Shown: one piece after another, positions 56,836 through 64,000 of the stretch
How positions within the stretch are numbered: the stretch's first letter is position 1
How the letters are laid out: each line of letters opens with the position of its first letter
Assembly (NCBI RefSeq): GCF_000721075.1
Contig: NZ_JOEQ01000020.1
Location: 1-64,000, forward strand
Length of the DNA: 64,000 nt
Direction of reading: 5' to 3'
Source of the DNA: Streptosporangium amethystogenes
GTDB taxonomy: Bacteria; Actinomycetota; Actinomycetes; Streptosporangiales; Streptosporangiaceae
The notes under the pieces: model-generated
Seen by the model: only the letters and a program-made list of their open reading frames with translations
Told to the model about the DNA's origin: nothing
The model's database searches: none
Made by a program: the position numbers and the translations under genes

Positions 56836-57921
56836 TCAGGCCGCGGTACGGCCGATTATCTGCCGGAGGTCCAGCACGCCGTGACGGCGGAGCCTGCGGG
56901 CGAGCTCGCGGTTGACGCGATGCGCCCAGAGGGGCCCCTCGTAGATCAGCGCACTGTAGCCCTGAACGAGCGTGGCCCCGGCGAGCAGGCGCTCCCAGAC
57001 GTCGTCCACGTCCTCCACGCCGCCTACCGAGACAAGCACCAGGCGGTCGCCCACCCTCGCGCGCAGCCTGCGCAGCACTTCCAGGGACCTGGCCTTCAGC
57101 GGCCTGCCGGACAGGCCGCCGCTCTGCTGGGCCAGGTCACGCTCCGCGCCGGTCAGCGCCTGCCTGCCGATCGTGGTGTTGGTGGCGATGATGCCGTCGA
57201 GACCGAGCTCCAGGGCCAGGTCGGCGACCGCGTCCACATCGTCGTCCGCCAGATCGGGCGCTATCTTGACCAGCAGCGGGGTGCGCTTGGGGGTGGCGTC
57301 GGCGATCTCCTTCACCGCCCGCAGCAGCGGGCCGAGCAGTTCCACGGCCTGGAGGTCGCGCAGCCCGGGGGTGTTGGGCGAGCTGACGTTGACGACCAGG
57401 TAGTCGGCCAGTGGAGCGAGCTTTCTGGCGCTGGTCACGTAGTCGTCGACGGCTCCCGACTCGGGCACCACCTTGGTCTTGCCGATGTTGACGCCGACGA
57501 TCGCCGGAACGCCCCTGGGCCTGCTCAGCAGCCGGGCCGCCGCGGCGGCTCCGGCGTTGTTGAACCCCATCCTGTTGATGATCGCCCGGTTTCCCACGAG
57601 GCGGAACAACCGGGGCCGGGCGTTGCCCGGCTGCGCGTGGGCGGTGATCGTGCCGACCTCGACGTGGCTGAAGCCGAGCGCGGACATGGCCTCCACACAG
57701 CCGGCGTCCTTGTCGAATCCGGCCGCCAGCCCGAACGGGCCGGGGAAGTGCACGCCGAATGCCTGCACGCGCAGTGCGGGATCGCGCGGCGCGAGGCTGC
57801 GGTGGAGCAGCCTCTTGACCACGGGCATGACCGAGAGGGCACGGAGCGCGCGCACCATCAGATGGTGCGCGTCCTCCGCGTCGAGGCGGCTGAGGACCTG
57901 CGAGAAGACGAATTTGTACAT
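56836..57921 (-). CDS. pyrD: dihydroorotate dehydrogenase, class 2 (quinone)
   Basis: A 361-residue FMN enzyme of pyrimidine synthesis. The N-terminal helical segment ([25 protein letters not shown]) is the membrane-associating, quinone-binding part of class 2. Active-site Ser lies in [24 protein letters not shown] and GVNIGKTK are typical. A GTG directly before the ATG is an alternative start. Confidence 0.95.
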   Translation of the reverse strand: MYKFVFSQVLSRLDAEDAHHLMVRALRALSVMPVVKRLLHRSLAPRDPALRVQAFGVHFPGPFGLAAGFDKDAGCVEAMSALGFSHVEVGTITAHAQPGNARPRLFRLVGNRAIINRMGFNNAGAAAAARLLSRPRGVPAIVGVNIGKTKVVPESGAVDDYVTSARKLAPLADYLVVNVSSPNTPGLRDLQAVELLGPLLRAVKEIADATPKRTPLLVKIAPDLADDDVDAVADLALELGLDGIIATNTTIGRQALTGAERDLAQQSGGLSGRPLKARSLEVLRRLRARVGDRLVLVSVGGVEDVDDVWERLLAGATLVQGYSALIYEGPLWAHRVNRELARRLRRHGVLDLRQIIGRTAA

Positions 57922-58016
57922 CACCGATCAGGTTAGTGCCCCTACCGGGCAGGGCTCGCGCCGGAGTGCCTGATCAGTGGGCATCCATCGGGCTCAGCTC
58001 CATGACGTGAGCAGGA

Positions 58017-58724
58017 TCACCGCATTTCTCCGGCTCCCTCACCGAGTAGTTCGGCTGCGAGGTCGGCGACCCGGCGACGGCTGTCCCTGGCCTGCTTGCG
58101 CAGACCGGTGAAGGCCTGGGTGGCGGTCAGGTCGTGCTTTCCCATCAGGTAGCCGATCGCCCGCTCGATGACCACGCGGTAGTCGAGGGCGTACTGGAGC
58201 TGCTCGGCCAGCGCGCTCTTCTCCTCGGCGGCCATCGCGGCGGCGAGCAGCTGCTCGATCACGTCCGCGTAGCCGTAGAGGGCTTGGATGTCCGACTCGT
58301 CCCATTGGTAAACCGTGGCCTGGTAGACGTTCAACGTACCGACCGGCTCGCTGCCGAGCCGGACGGGCACCCCTGCCACCGCCCGTACCTCCGGGTGAAG
58401 CAGGTCGGCGAGCTTCGGCCAGCGCGGATCGACGCACACGTCGTTTGAGGTCACCGCACAATTCTCTTCAAACGCGGAAATGCACGGCCCCTGACCAAGA
58501 TGGAGCTGCGCACCCTCAAGACTCCGCCCCGGGTCGTCGGTGGCGACCAAATAACGAAGATCCTTGCCCTCCTCCGCGAACATCAGCCCCGCACCCGAAT
58601 ACCCGAACAGCGAGTTCACCACGTCCACGGCACGTTCCAACTGATGGACTATGCCTGTGGCGGGCGAGGTCGTCCTGAGCTTTCTCAAACTCGCGACCAG
58701 CGCTTCCGGATCAATGTGAGTCAT
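58017..58724 (-). CDS. GAF-ANTAR domain regulator
   Basis: A 235-residue signalling protein. The GAF sensor domain spans ~residues 25-165, and the ANTAR RNA-binding domain ~170-225 (LDYRVVIERAIGYLMGKHDL, AFTGLRKQARDSRRRVADLA). ANTAR proteins bind paired hairpins in mRNA and prevent termination. The ligand of the GAF domain is unknown. It lies 45 bp after a GAF-only gene on the same strand. Confidence 0.93.
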   Translation of the reverse strand: MTHIDPEALVASLRKLRTTSPATGIVHQLERAVDVVNSLFGYSGAGLMFAEEGKDLRYLVATDDPGRSLEGAQLHLGQGPCISAFEENCAVTSNDVCVDPRWPKLADLLHPEVRAVAGVPVRLGSEPVGTLNVYQATVYQWDESDIQALYGYADVIEQLLAAAMAAEEKSALAEQLQYALDYRVVIERAIGYLMGKHDLTATQAFTGLRKQARDSRRRVADLAAELLGEGAGEMR

Positions 58725-58769
58725 ATGCGGGGCGCCTTTCAGCGTCGACCTGGTTACTTGACATACACA

Positions 58770-59240
58770 CTACGACTGCCCAGAAATGGGAGATCTATTG
58801 GCCAGCGTTTGGAGAACCATCACCATGAGCTCGCCGAGGCGTTCTCCGGCCCGGACTTTCGCGGGTTGCCATTCATGGCTCATCCGGTCGTAGAAATTCA
58901 GGGTGCCGATCAGCCGTTCCTCGGTTCGCAACGGCACCGAGAGCACCGCGCGGACCTCCGAGACCCGCGCGGCCACGCCGGGGAACCCGAGGGGCCTGGC
59001 CGCCCGCAGGTCGTCGACCGTGACGTCTTCCCCCCGGACCAGGCTCTCGATGGCCGGCCCGGAACCGATCTGCTCCTGGATCAGCTCCAGGCGCCGGCCG
59101 TGGTCGTCGGAACCGCCGATCGCCCGCAACCGGTCGTGGTCGTCTATCAGCATGAGCGCCGCGCCGTCGGCGCCGAGAACGTCGGCGAGCGCACCGAGGG
59201 TGCGATCGATGAGCCGGGAGAGTTCGAGGACCTGTGTCAT
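58770..59240 (-). CDS. GAF domain protein (ANTAR-less partner)
   Basis: A 156-residue single GAF domain related to the neighbouring protein (ADGAALMLIDDHDRLRAIGG; PAIESLVRGEDVTVDDLRA; VRAVLSVPLRTEERLIGTLNFYD). No C-terminal output domain follows. It could be a partner that forms heterodimers with the GAF-ANTAR protein. GGAGG lies 10 bp before ATG 59240. Confidence 0.85.
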   Translation of the reverse strand: MTQVLELSRLIDRTLGALADVLGADGAALMLIDDHDRLRAIGGSDDHGRRLELIQEQIGSGPAIESLVRGEDVTVDDLRAARPLGFPGVAARVSEVRAVLSVPLRTEERLIGTLNFYDRMSHEWQPAKVRAGERLGELMVMVLQTLANRSPISGQS

Positions 59241-59413
59241 GGGCGGGCTTCCTCCACGTCGAGGTAGCTCCGCGGACACAGGGCGGAATGATTTGCGGAT
59301 CAGAGCCTAGTGCTGCCCGATGACTCCGGCCAAGCCGTTCTCCTCCCCGGCCGCATATCGCCGTCAACACATCGTCAAGCGTTCGACAAACAGAGATCGG
59401 CAAGGTGGACCGC

Positions 59414-59797
59414 ATGAACACCCTGTCACGTTCGGCCATCGCCCGGCGGCGCCGCACCCTGGCGCACATCGTGCTCCGCGACCTCACGGAGACCGGTGAT
59501 GTCACTGTCCCCATCTGGTGGGAGGAGGAGATCCAGCGGGAGTTCGACGGGCTCGGCGGGTTTCTGGCCGAGCTGAGCCGCCAGTGGTGGACCGCCTACG
59601 CCGCGCACCTGGACGCGCTGATCGAGCTCGGCGTCGACGACCCGTCCCAGGCGTGGGACGACGTCGCGGCGCAGATGCCTCAGCTACGGGCCGTCCTCGA
59701 CGCCTACAAGGACGAGGTGGCACTCGCCGAGGCCGAGCGACGGCACTGCGACGTCCTGCGCTGGACCACCCGACGCGAATCCAGGCCCGCGGCCTGA
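59414..59797 (+). CDS. small conserved hypothetical protein
   Basis: A 127-residue soluble, helical protein with conserved-looking Trp residues (VTVPIWWEEEIQREF; LSRQWWTAYAAHLDAL). I recognise no family. The start is ATG 59414 or GTG 59405. It is divergent from the GAF genes. Confidence 0.65.
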   Translation: MNTLSRSAIARRRRTLAHIVLRDLTETGDVTVPIWWEEEIQREFDGLGGFLAELSRQWWTAYAAHLDALIELGVDDPSQAWDDVAAQMPQLRAVLDAYKDEVALAEAERRHCDVLRWTTRRESRPAA

Positions 59798-59850
59798 GGC
59801 TTTACCCGGAGTGGAAAGAATATTCACCGGAAATCGGGTAGCCATGGACG

Positions 59851-60615
59851 ATGGTTCGATCTGTCCAAGGTGAGTCACCACCTCACGGAAATCCCGATGA
59901 TCACTCCGCCGACCTGCGCCTGGGCATACGCCTGACGCTGGCCGTGGTGGCAGTGGCGATCTTCACGGTGCCGTTCGTGGTCCTGCTCGTACTTGTGAAG
60001 ACCTCCTCCTCACCACTCAGGAGCTTCGACGAGAGCATCGCCCTCCAGCTGCACGCCCAGGCACTGGATCACCCCGGCTACACGACCTTCCTCAACGTGG
60101 CGACCGAGGTGTTCGGCCCCTGGACATGGCGTGGGCTGGTGCTGCTGACCGCCGCCTGGCTCTGGTACCGGGGCGCGCCGCGGCTGGCCGTCTGGGCGGT
60201 CGCCACGATCACCTTCGGCGGCCTGCTGAACCTCGCGGTCAAGGGGATCGTCGACCGCGCCCGGCCTGATCTGCCCGACCCGGTGGCCTCGGCGCCCGGC
60301 GCCTCCTTCCCCTCCGGCCACGCGATGAGCGCCGCGCTGGGCGCGTGCATCCTCGTGCTCATCCTGCTGCCCTTCCTACGGACTCAGGCCTCCCGGATCG
60401 CCGCCTGGATCGTCGCGGCGGTCATCGTGGTGTTCGTCGCCTACAGCCGGGTGGCGCTCGGCGTCCACTGGACCAGTGACGTCGTCGCCGGGGTCGCGCT
60501 GGGCGTGGTGGTCGTGGTGGGAACCGCCGTGGGCTTCGAGGCCTGGCGCCGGGGAGAGGGCCGCAAACCCGTCGAGCCGCCCATGGAAGGCATCGAGCCC
60601 GAGGCGTTCCGGTGA
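59851..60615 (+). CDS. PAP2-family phosphatase
   Basis: A 254-residue membrane phosphatase with about six helices. The three PAP2 motifs are intact: KGIVDRARP, FPSGHAMS and SRVALGVHWTSD. It probably hydrolyses undecaprenyl pyrophosphate or phosphatidic acid. A second PAP2 gene follows 25 bp later. Confidence 0.93.
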   Translation: MVRSVQGESPPHGNPDDHSADLRLGIRLTLAVVAVAIFTVPFVVLLVLVKTSSSPLRSFDESIALQLHAQALDHPGYTTFLNVATEVFGPWTWRGLVLLTAAWLWYRGAPRLAVWAVATITFGGLLNLAVKGIVDRARPDLPDPVASAPGASFPSGHAMSAALGACILVLILLPFLRTQASRIAAWIVAAVIVVFVAYSRVALGVHWTSDVVAGVALGVVVVVGTAVGFEAWRRGEGRKPVEPPMEGIEPEAFR

Positions 60616-60640
60616 GGTCATTTGGGGTAGCTGGCGCGCC

Positions 60641-61372
60641 ATGTCGAAAATGTCGGTGGACTTCAAGGGCGTGACGCGCCTCATCCTGGTACCGCTGGCC
60701 ATCATGGCCGCTCTGACGATCGGCGTCGGACTCCTCATCACCAAGGTCCTGCAGACAACAACCCTGATGGCGAACGACCAGGGGGTCAACGAGCAGCTGG
60801 CCCAGGGCCGCACCGCCTACTGGAGTTCGATCACCGATGTGATGTCGGGTCTGTCCGACACCCCGGTGATCATCACTGCGACCGCGTTACTCGTCCTCGG
60901 CTTCCGGCTGGTCTTCAAGCGCTGGAACGAGTCGATCTTCCTCGCGCTGGCGGTCTTCTCCCAGTCGGCGATCTTCCTGCTGGCCACCGTCTTCGCCCAG
61001 CGCAAGCGACCCGCCGTCGAGCATCTCGACCCGGCCCCGCCCACCTCCAGCTTCCCCTCGGGCCACACCAGTGCCGCTGTCGCCTTCTACTGCGGTGTCG
61101 CCCTGGTACTGACCGTCCACACCCACCGTTACAAGATCCTGAGCGTGCTGTGGTGGCTGGTCGGCCTGGGCATCCCCCTCGGTATCGGCTACTCGCGCAT
61201 GTACCGCGGCATGCACCACCTGAGTGACGTGAGCTGGGGCTTCCTGCTCGGCCTGGTCTGCATCGCGGTGGCGGCCAACGCGCTGCTGTTCCGGCCGGTG
61301 GTGGGGGAGAAGGAGAAGGCCCCGAGGCCGGGGGGAACCGCCCGGTCGTACCGAGAATCGGCCGGGGGGTGA
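60641..61372 (+). CDS. PAP2-family phosphatase, motif-1 variant
   Basis: A 243-residue PAP2 membrane protein next to the previous one. Motifs 2 and 3 are present (FPSGHTSAAVAF; YSRMYRGMHHLSDVSWG). Motif 1 reads TVFAQRKRPAVEHLD; the Lys seven residues before the Arg-Pro is Thr here. Subfamilies with this change exist, so it is not necessarily inactive. It forms a likely operon with the first PAP2 gene. Confidence 0.88.
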   Translation: MSKMSVDFKGVTRLILVPLAIMAALTIGVGLLITKVLQTTTLMANDQGVNEQLAQGRTAYWSSITDVMSGLSDTPVIITATALLVLGFRLVFKRWNESIFLALAVFSQSAIFLLATVFAQRKRPAVEHLDPAPPTSSFPSGHTSAAVAFYCGVALVLTVHTHRYKILSVLWWLVGLGIPLGIGYSRMYRGMHHLSDVSWGFLLGLVCIAVAANALLFRPVVGEKEKAPRPGGTARSYRESAGG

Positions 61373-61596
61373 GAGAGACATTCCCCACCCACGGGATCGC
61401 TTCACATGAGACCGTTATGAAGCAGCGCCACCAAGTCTCACATCTGTCACTTGGGGTCGCTCAATGATCGCCCTGCGCTACGAAGTAAGATAGAAACCCC
61501 AATAGGGAGATTCACCTCTCTCCGGCGGGGCACGAACAGCCAGCCGGCCGGACAGAGAGACGTTCGACGGCTACCCTCAAGGAAGGAAGCCGGCCC

Positions 61597-61845
61597 ATGG
61601 ATCACCAGTCCGTCGTCTGCGCCAAATGTACGGGCGTTCTCCTCGCCACCGACTCCCGCACCTACACGGCGCAGCGAGGTCGCCTGATCCTGACCAACGG
61701 CTACTGCGGCTGCCCTGCCACGCAGGCCCCCGCCGAGCAGGTCACCGAGCAGCAGCATCAGCCTCAGCCCGTCGCGGAGCAGCCCGCGTACACCTCTCAG
61801 CAGAACGCGCAGCCCGCAGGCCAGAACTCGATGGTGGTCGCCTGA
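61597..61845 (+). CDS. small Cys-containing protein, zinc-ribbon-like
   Basis: An 82-residue protein. The first half has VCAKCTGVLLA and GYCGCPAT, a CxxC plus CxC arrangement that could bind zinc; the second half is Gln/Pro-rich and disordered. AAGGAAGGAAG precedes ATG 61597. I recognise no family. Confidence 0.65.
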   Translation: MDHQSVVCAKCTGVLLATDSRTYTAQRGRLILTNGYCGCPATQAPAEQVTEQQHQPQPVAEQPAYTSQQNAQPAGQNSMVVA

Positions 61846-61920
61846 CGACATCGACGGAGGGAGCGGTCGCGGCGTCGGGGGGCGTGCGCGACGGCTCGGC
61901 CACTCAGCGGCCCCGTGTGT

Positions 61921-62013
61921 TCAGCCGCTGAGTCCCCAGGCCAGCACCACCGACAGGCCACTCGTCGCGAGCAGGCCGACGAGCACCACTATCGCAATCA
62001 CCCGACGGTTCAT
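61921..62013 (-). CDS. 30-residue single-pass membrane peptide
   Basis: ATG 62013 starts MNRRVIAIVVLVGLLATSGL, then SVVLAWGLSG and a stop. A basic N-terminus and one hydrophobic helix are typical of small membrane proteins. The ribosome-binding site is weak (GGGT). It lies 63 bp from the GH15 gene on the same strand. Confidence 0.5.
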   Translation of the reverse strand: MNRRVIAIVVLVGLLATSGLSVVLAWGLSG

Positions 62014-62076
62014 ACCCGAAAGCCTAGCCAGGCCGTTCGGGTGCTCTCGTACGTCCGCGTGCGGTCATGACCGCTG

Positions 62077-63978
62077 CTAGGTCGGCCAGGCGGTCGAGGT
62101 GAACTGCTCTCGCTCCGCGCGGATGATGTGGATCACCGCGTTGATGAGTGCCAGGTGGGTGAACGCCTGGGGAAAGTTGCCGAGGTGGCGCCCGGTCACC
62201 GGGTCGATCTCCTCGGCGTAGAGTCCGAGGGCGCTGGCGAAGGAGAGGACCCTTTCACAGAGCCTGCGGGCCCGGGTGTACTCCCCGATGTCGACCAGCG
62301 CCGAGACGAGCCAGAACGAGCAGATCGTGAAGGTGCCCTCCTCGCCCGACATGCCGTCGTCCGTGTACTCCGTCCGGTAGCGCAGGACCAGGTCGTCGGC
62401 TGTCAGCTCGTCGGCGATGGCCAGAACGGTGGCGCGGACCCGGGGATCACTGGGCGGCAGGAAGTGCACCAGCGAGACGAGCAGGAGTGACGCGTCGAGA
62501 GCGTCGGTGTCGTAGTGCTGCTTGAACACCCCTCGCTCGCTGACGCCGTTGGCGCACACGTCGACGTGGATCTCGTCGGCGATCGCCTGCCAGCGCGTGG
62601 CCAGCTCGAACTCCTCCCTGAGCAGGGCGAGCCGGGTGCCCCTGTCGATCGCCACCCAGCACATGATCTTCGAGGAGGTGAAGTGCCGTGGCTCTCCGCG
62701 CACCTCCCAGATGCCCCGGTCGGGCTCCTGCCAGTGTCTGATGGCCGACTCGACCTGCCGTTTCAGGACGGGCCAGATCCGCTCGTCCACGCGGTCCCGC
62801 GACCTGGTGTGGATGTAGAAAGAGTCGAGGACGGCGCCCCAGACGTCGTTCTGGCGGTGCTGGTAGGCGTCGTTGCCGATCCGGACGGGCCTGGCGCCCT
62901 CGTATCCGTGAAGATGGTCGAGGATGTGCTCCTTCAGCTCGCGCTCGCCGTCGACGCCGTACATGATCTGGAGCTCCTCGTCCCGCTCCGCGACATCGGC
63001 GATGAACCAGAAGAAGTCGTCGGCCTCCCAGTCGAAGCCCAGCGTGTAGAGGCCCCAGAGGGCGAGGGTCGAGTCTCTGATCCAGGAGTAGCGGTAGTCC
63101 CAGTTGCGGCTGCCGCCCGGGGTCTCGGGCAGGGAGGTGGTCGCCGCCGCGATGAGCGCGCCCGTCGGGGCGAAGGTCAGGCCCTTGAGGGTGAGGGCGC
63201 TGCGCTCCAGGTAGCTCCGCCAGTGGTGGTCGGGAAAGTTTCCCCTGGCGAGCCAGTGCTGCCAGTGGTGGGCGGTCCACACCAGCCGCTCGTAGGCCTC
63301 CGCGAAGGTGTACGGCGGCTCGTGCACGGTCCACGACAGCGCGCAGAAGCGCGTGTCCCCCTCCTTGAGGAGGGTGCGCGCCGTCGCCCGCCCGGCCTCG
63401 AACCCCAGCCGCAGGTCCGTGGTGAGCCTGAGCTCCAGGCTCTGCCCCGCCGCCCTCGCGACACCCTGGTGGTAGCCCCTGTCGGTGTACGACCAGCGGG
63501 CGGGGATGCGGCCGTAGTCGAACATCGGCTCGCAGCCGAGCGTGACCTGCGCCTCCCCGCTGACACAGCGCACCGTGCGGAGCAGCACGTGGGAGGCGTC
63601 GTAGTCGGTCGGCGCCCTCCGATGCGTGTGGGAGAGCTCCTCGTGGTGATGCCAGGGCCCTATCAGGAGCAGGTCGCGCACGATGATCCAGCCGGTGGGC
63701 GTGCCCCAGCTCGTCTCCAGGATCATGGTGCCGGGCAGGTAGCGGCGGGCGGCGGGCACCCTCATGTCCGCGGGACCGAACCGGAAGCCTCCCGCGCCCC
63801 GGTCGAGGATGGCCGCGAAGACGCTGGGAGAGTCCATCCTGGGCAGGCAGAGCCACTCGACGTTCCCGCTCGGCGCGATCAGCGCGGTGACCTCACAGTC
63901 GGACAGGAACGCGTACTCGGCGATGGGCGGGAAGGGAGAGGCGCCGTGCAGCGCGCCCACCGATGGATCCGCGGTCAT
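62077..63978 (-). CDS. GH15 family trehalase/glucoamylase-like enzyme
   Basis: A 633-residue cytosolic GH15 enzyme. An N-terminal beta-sandwich (ISDCEVTAL-type: AFLSDCEVTALIAPSGNVEWLCLPRMD) precedes an (alpha/alpha)6 barrel with RNWDYRYSWIRDSTLALWGL and the conserved SSKIMCWVAIDRGTRLA and EEIDPVTGRHLGNFPQAFTH. Mycobacterial and other actinobacterial homologues hydrolyse trehalose. The catalytic Glu is probably in the EEID segment. Start GTG/ATG near 63978 follows GGAGGGG. Confidence 0.9.
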   Translation of the reverse strand: MTADPSVGALHGASPFPPIAEYAFLSDCEVTALIAPSGNVEWLCLPRMDSPSVFAAILDRGAGGFRFGPADMRVPAARRYLPGTMILETSWGTPTGWIIVRDLLLIGPWHHHEELSHTHRRAPTDYDASHVLLRTVRCVSGEAQVTLGCEPMFDYGRIPARWSYTDRGYHQGVARAAGQSLELRLTTDLRLGFEAGRATARTLLKEGDTRFCALSWTVHEPPYTFAEAYERLVWTAHHWQHWLARGNFPDHHWRSYLERSALTLKGLTFAPTGALIAAATTSLPETPGGSRNWDYRYSWIRDSTLALWGLYTLGFDWEADDFFWFIADVAERDEELQIMYGVDGERELKEHILDHLHGYEGARPVRIGNDAYQHRQNDVWGAVLDSFYIHTRSRDRVDERIWPVLKRQVESAIRHWQEPDRGIWEVRGEPRHFTSSKIMCWVAIDRGTRLALLREEFELATRWQAIADEIHVDVCANGVSERGVFKQHYDTDALDASLLLVSLVHFLPPSDPRVRATVLAIADELTADDLVLRYRTEYTDDGMSGEEGTFTICSFWLVSALVDIGEYTRARRLCERVLSFASALGLYAEEIDPVTGRHLGNFPQAFTHLALINAVIHIIRAEREQFTSTAWPT

Positions 63979-64000
63979 AAGCCCCTCCTCTCCTCGGCCG

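Overview
This window is chromosomal DNA from a high-GC actinomycete. The signs are roughly 70 % GC, many GTG starts and GTGA/ATGA overlaps, the developmental regulator BldC, a DUF3073 protein, a valine/leucine dehydrogenase, and purS/purQ/purL and purF/purM blocks. A FadE5-like acyl-CoA dehydrogenase and a guanidine-III aptamer very like the Thermobifida form suggest the Streptosporangiaceae/Streptosporangiales; this placement is inference. No phage, insertion sequence, CRISPR array, rRNA or convincing tRNA was seen.

Layout. 0.4-18 kb is mixed metabolism: oligopeptidase B, an aldo/keto reductase, an LPG-synthase/flippase-like membrane protein, two tandem secreted M28 peptidases, a molybdopterin oxidoreductase, a GNAT enzyme, a dihydrofolate-reductase-like gene relic, a small membrane protein, a VOC protein, an SMR guanidinium exporter behind a guanidine-III riboswitch, a methyltransferase, a FadE5-like acyl-CoA dehydrogenase and a broken luciferase-like gene divergent from a TetR gene.

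18.1-22.3 kb is the most unusual block. A Nudix/winged-helix (NrtR-like) regulator has a clear promoter overlapped by a near-perfect operator. It is followed by a J-domain/pseudokinase protein, a vWA protein and a divergent adenylosuccinate-synthetase-like protein. The vWA-PurA gap is built of degenerate copies of the PurA-like 5' coding region. At 22.3-25.6 kb are a DUF6458 protein, a Dabb protein, an ABC exporter and, just upstream of it, a 37-residue Cys/Arg/Gly/Trp peptide gene with its own ribosome-binding site and a 17-bp palindrome after it; this pair looks like an exported peptide system. A hairpin-rich, gene-free stretch follows.

25.6-33.3 kb holds a branched-chain 2-oxoacid dehydrogenase operon (E1alpha-E1beta-E2, minus strand), divergent from purS, an RsbW-like anti-sigma kinase, purQ and purL. 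33.4-43.8 kb holds a collagen-like surface protein, a membrane class III nucleotide cyclase next to a Crp/Fnr regulator, an MFS exporter with a palindromic operator, a Thr-Pro-rich secreted protein, a Tat-exported PhoX-like protein, a sterol-carrier-like protein and a Pro-rich DUF4190-type membrane protein.

44-50 kb holds purF, purM, DUF3073, valine/leucine dehydrogenase, a conserved unknown and bldC. 50-64 kb holds TetR and LacI regulators, a cell-wall amidase, a DMFase-like lipoprotein, a GH20 hexosaminidase, a CopZ-like protein, pyrD, GAF-ANTAR and GAF proteins, two PAP2 phosphatases, small proteins including a 30-residue membrane peptide, and a GH15 trehalase/glucoamylase-like enzyme.

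Working together: purS/Q/L/F/M supply IMP; valine/leucine dehydrogenase and the Bkd complex feed branched-chain acyl-CoAs (fatty-acid starters) while the FadE5-like enzyme oxidises acyl-CoAs; the cyclase/Crp pair is a likely cAMP-type switch.
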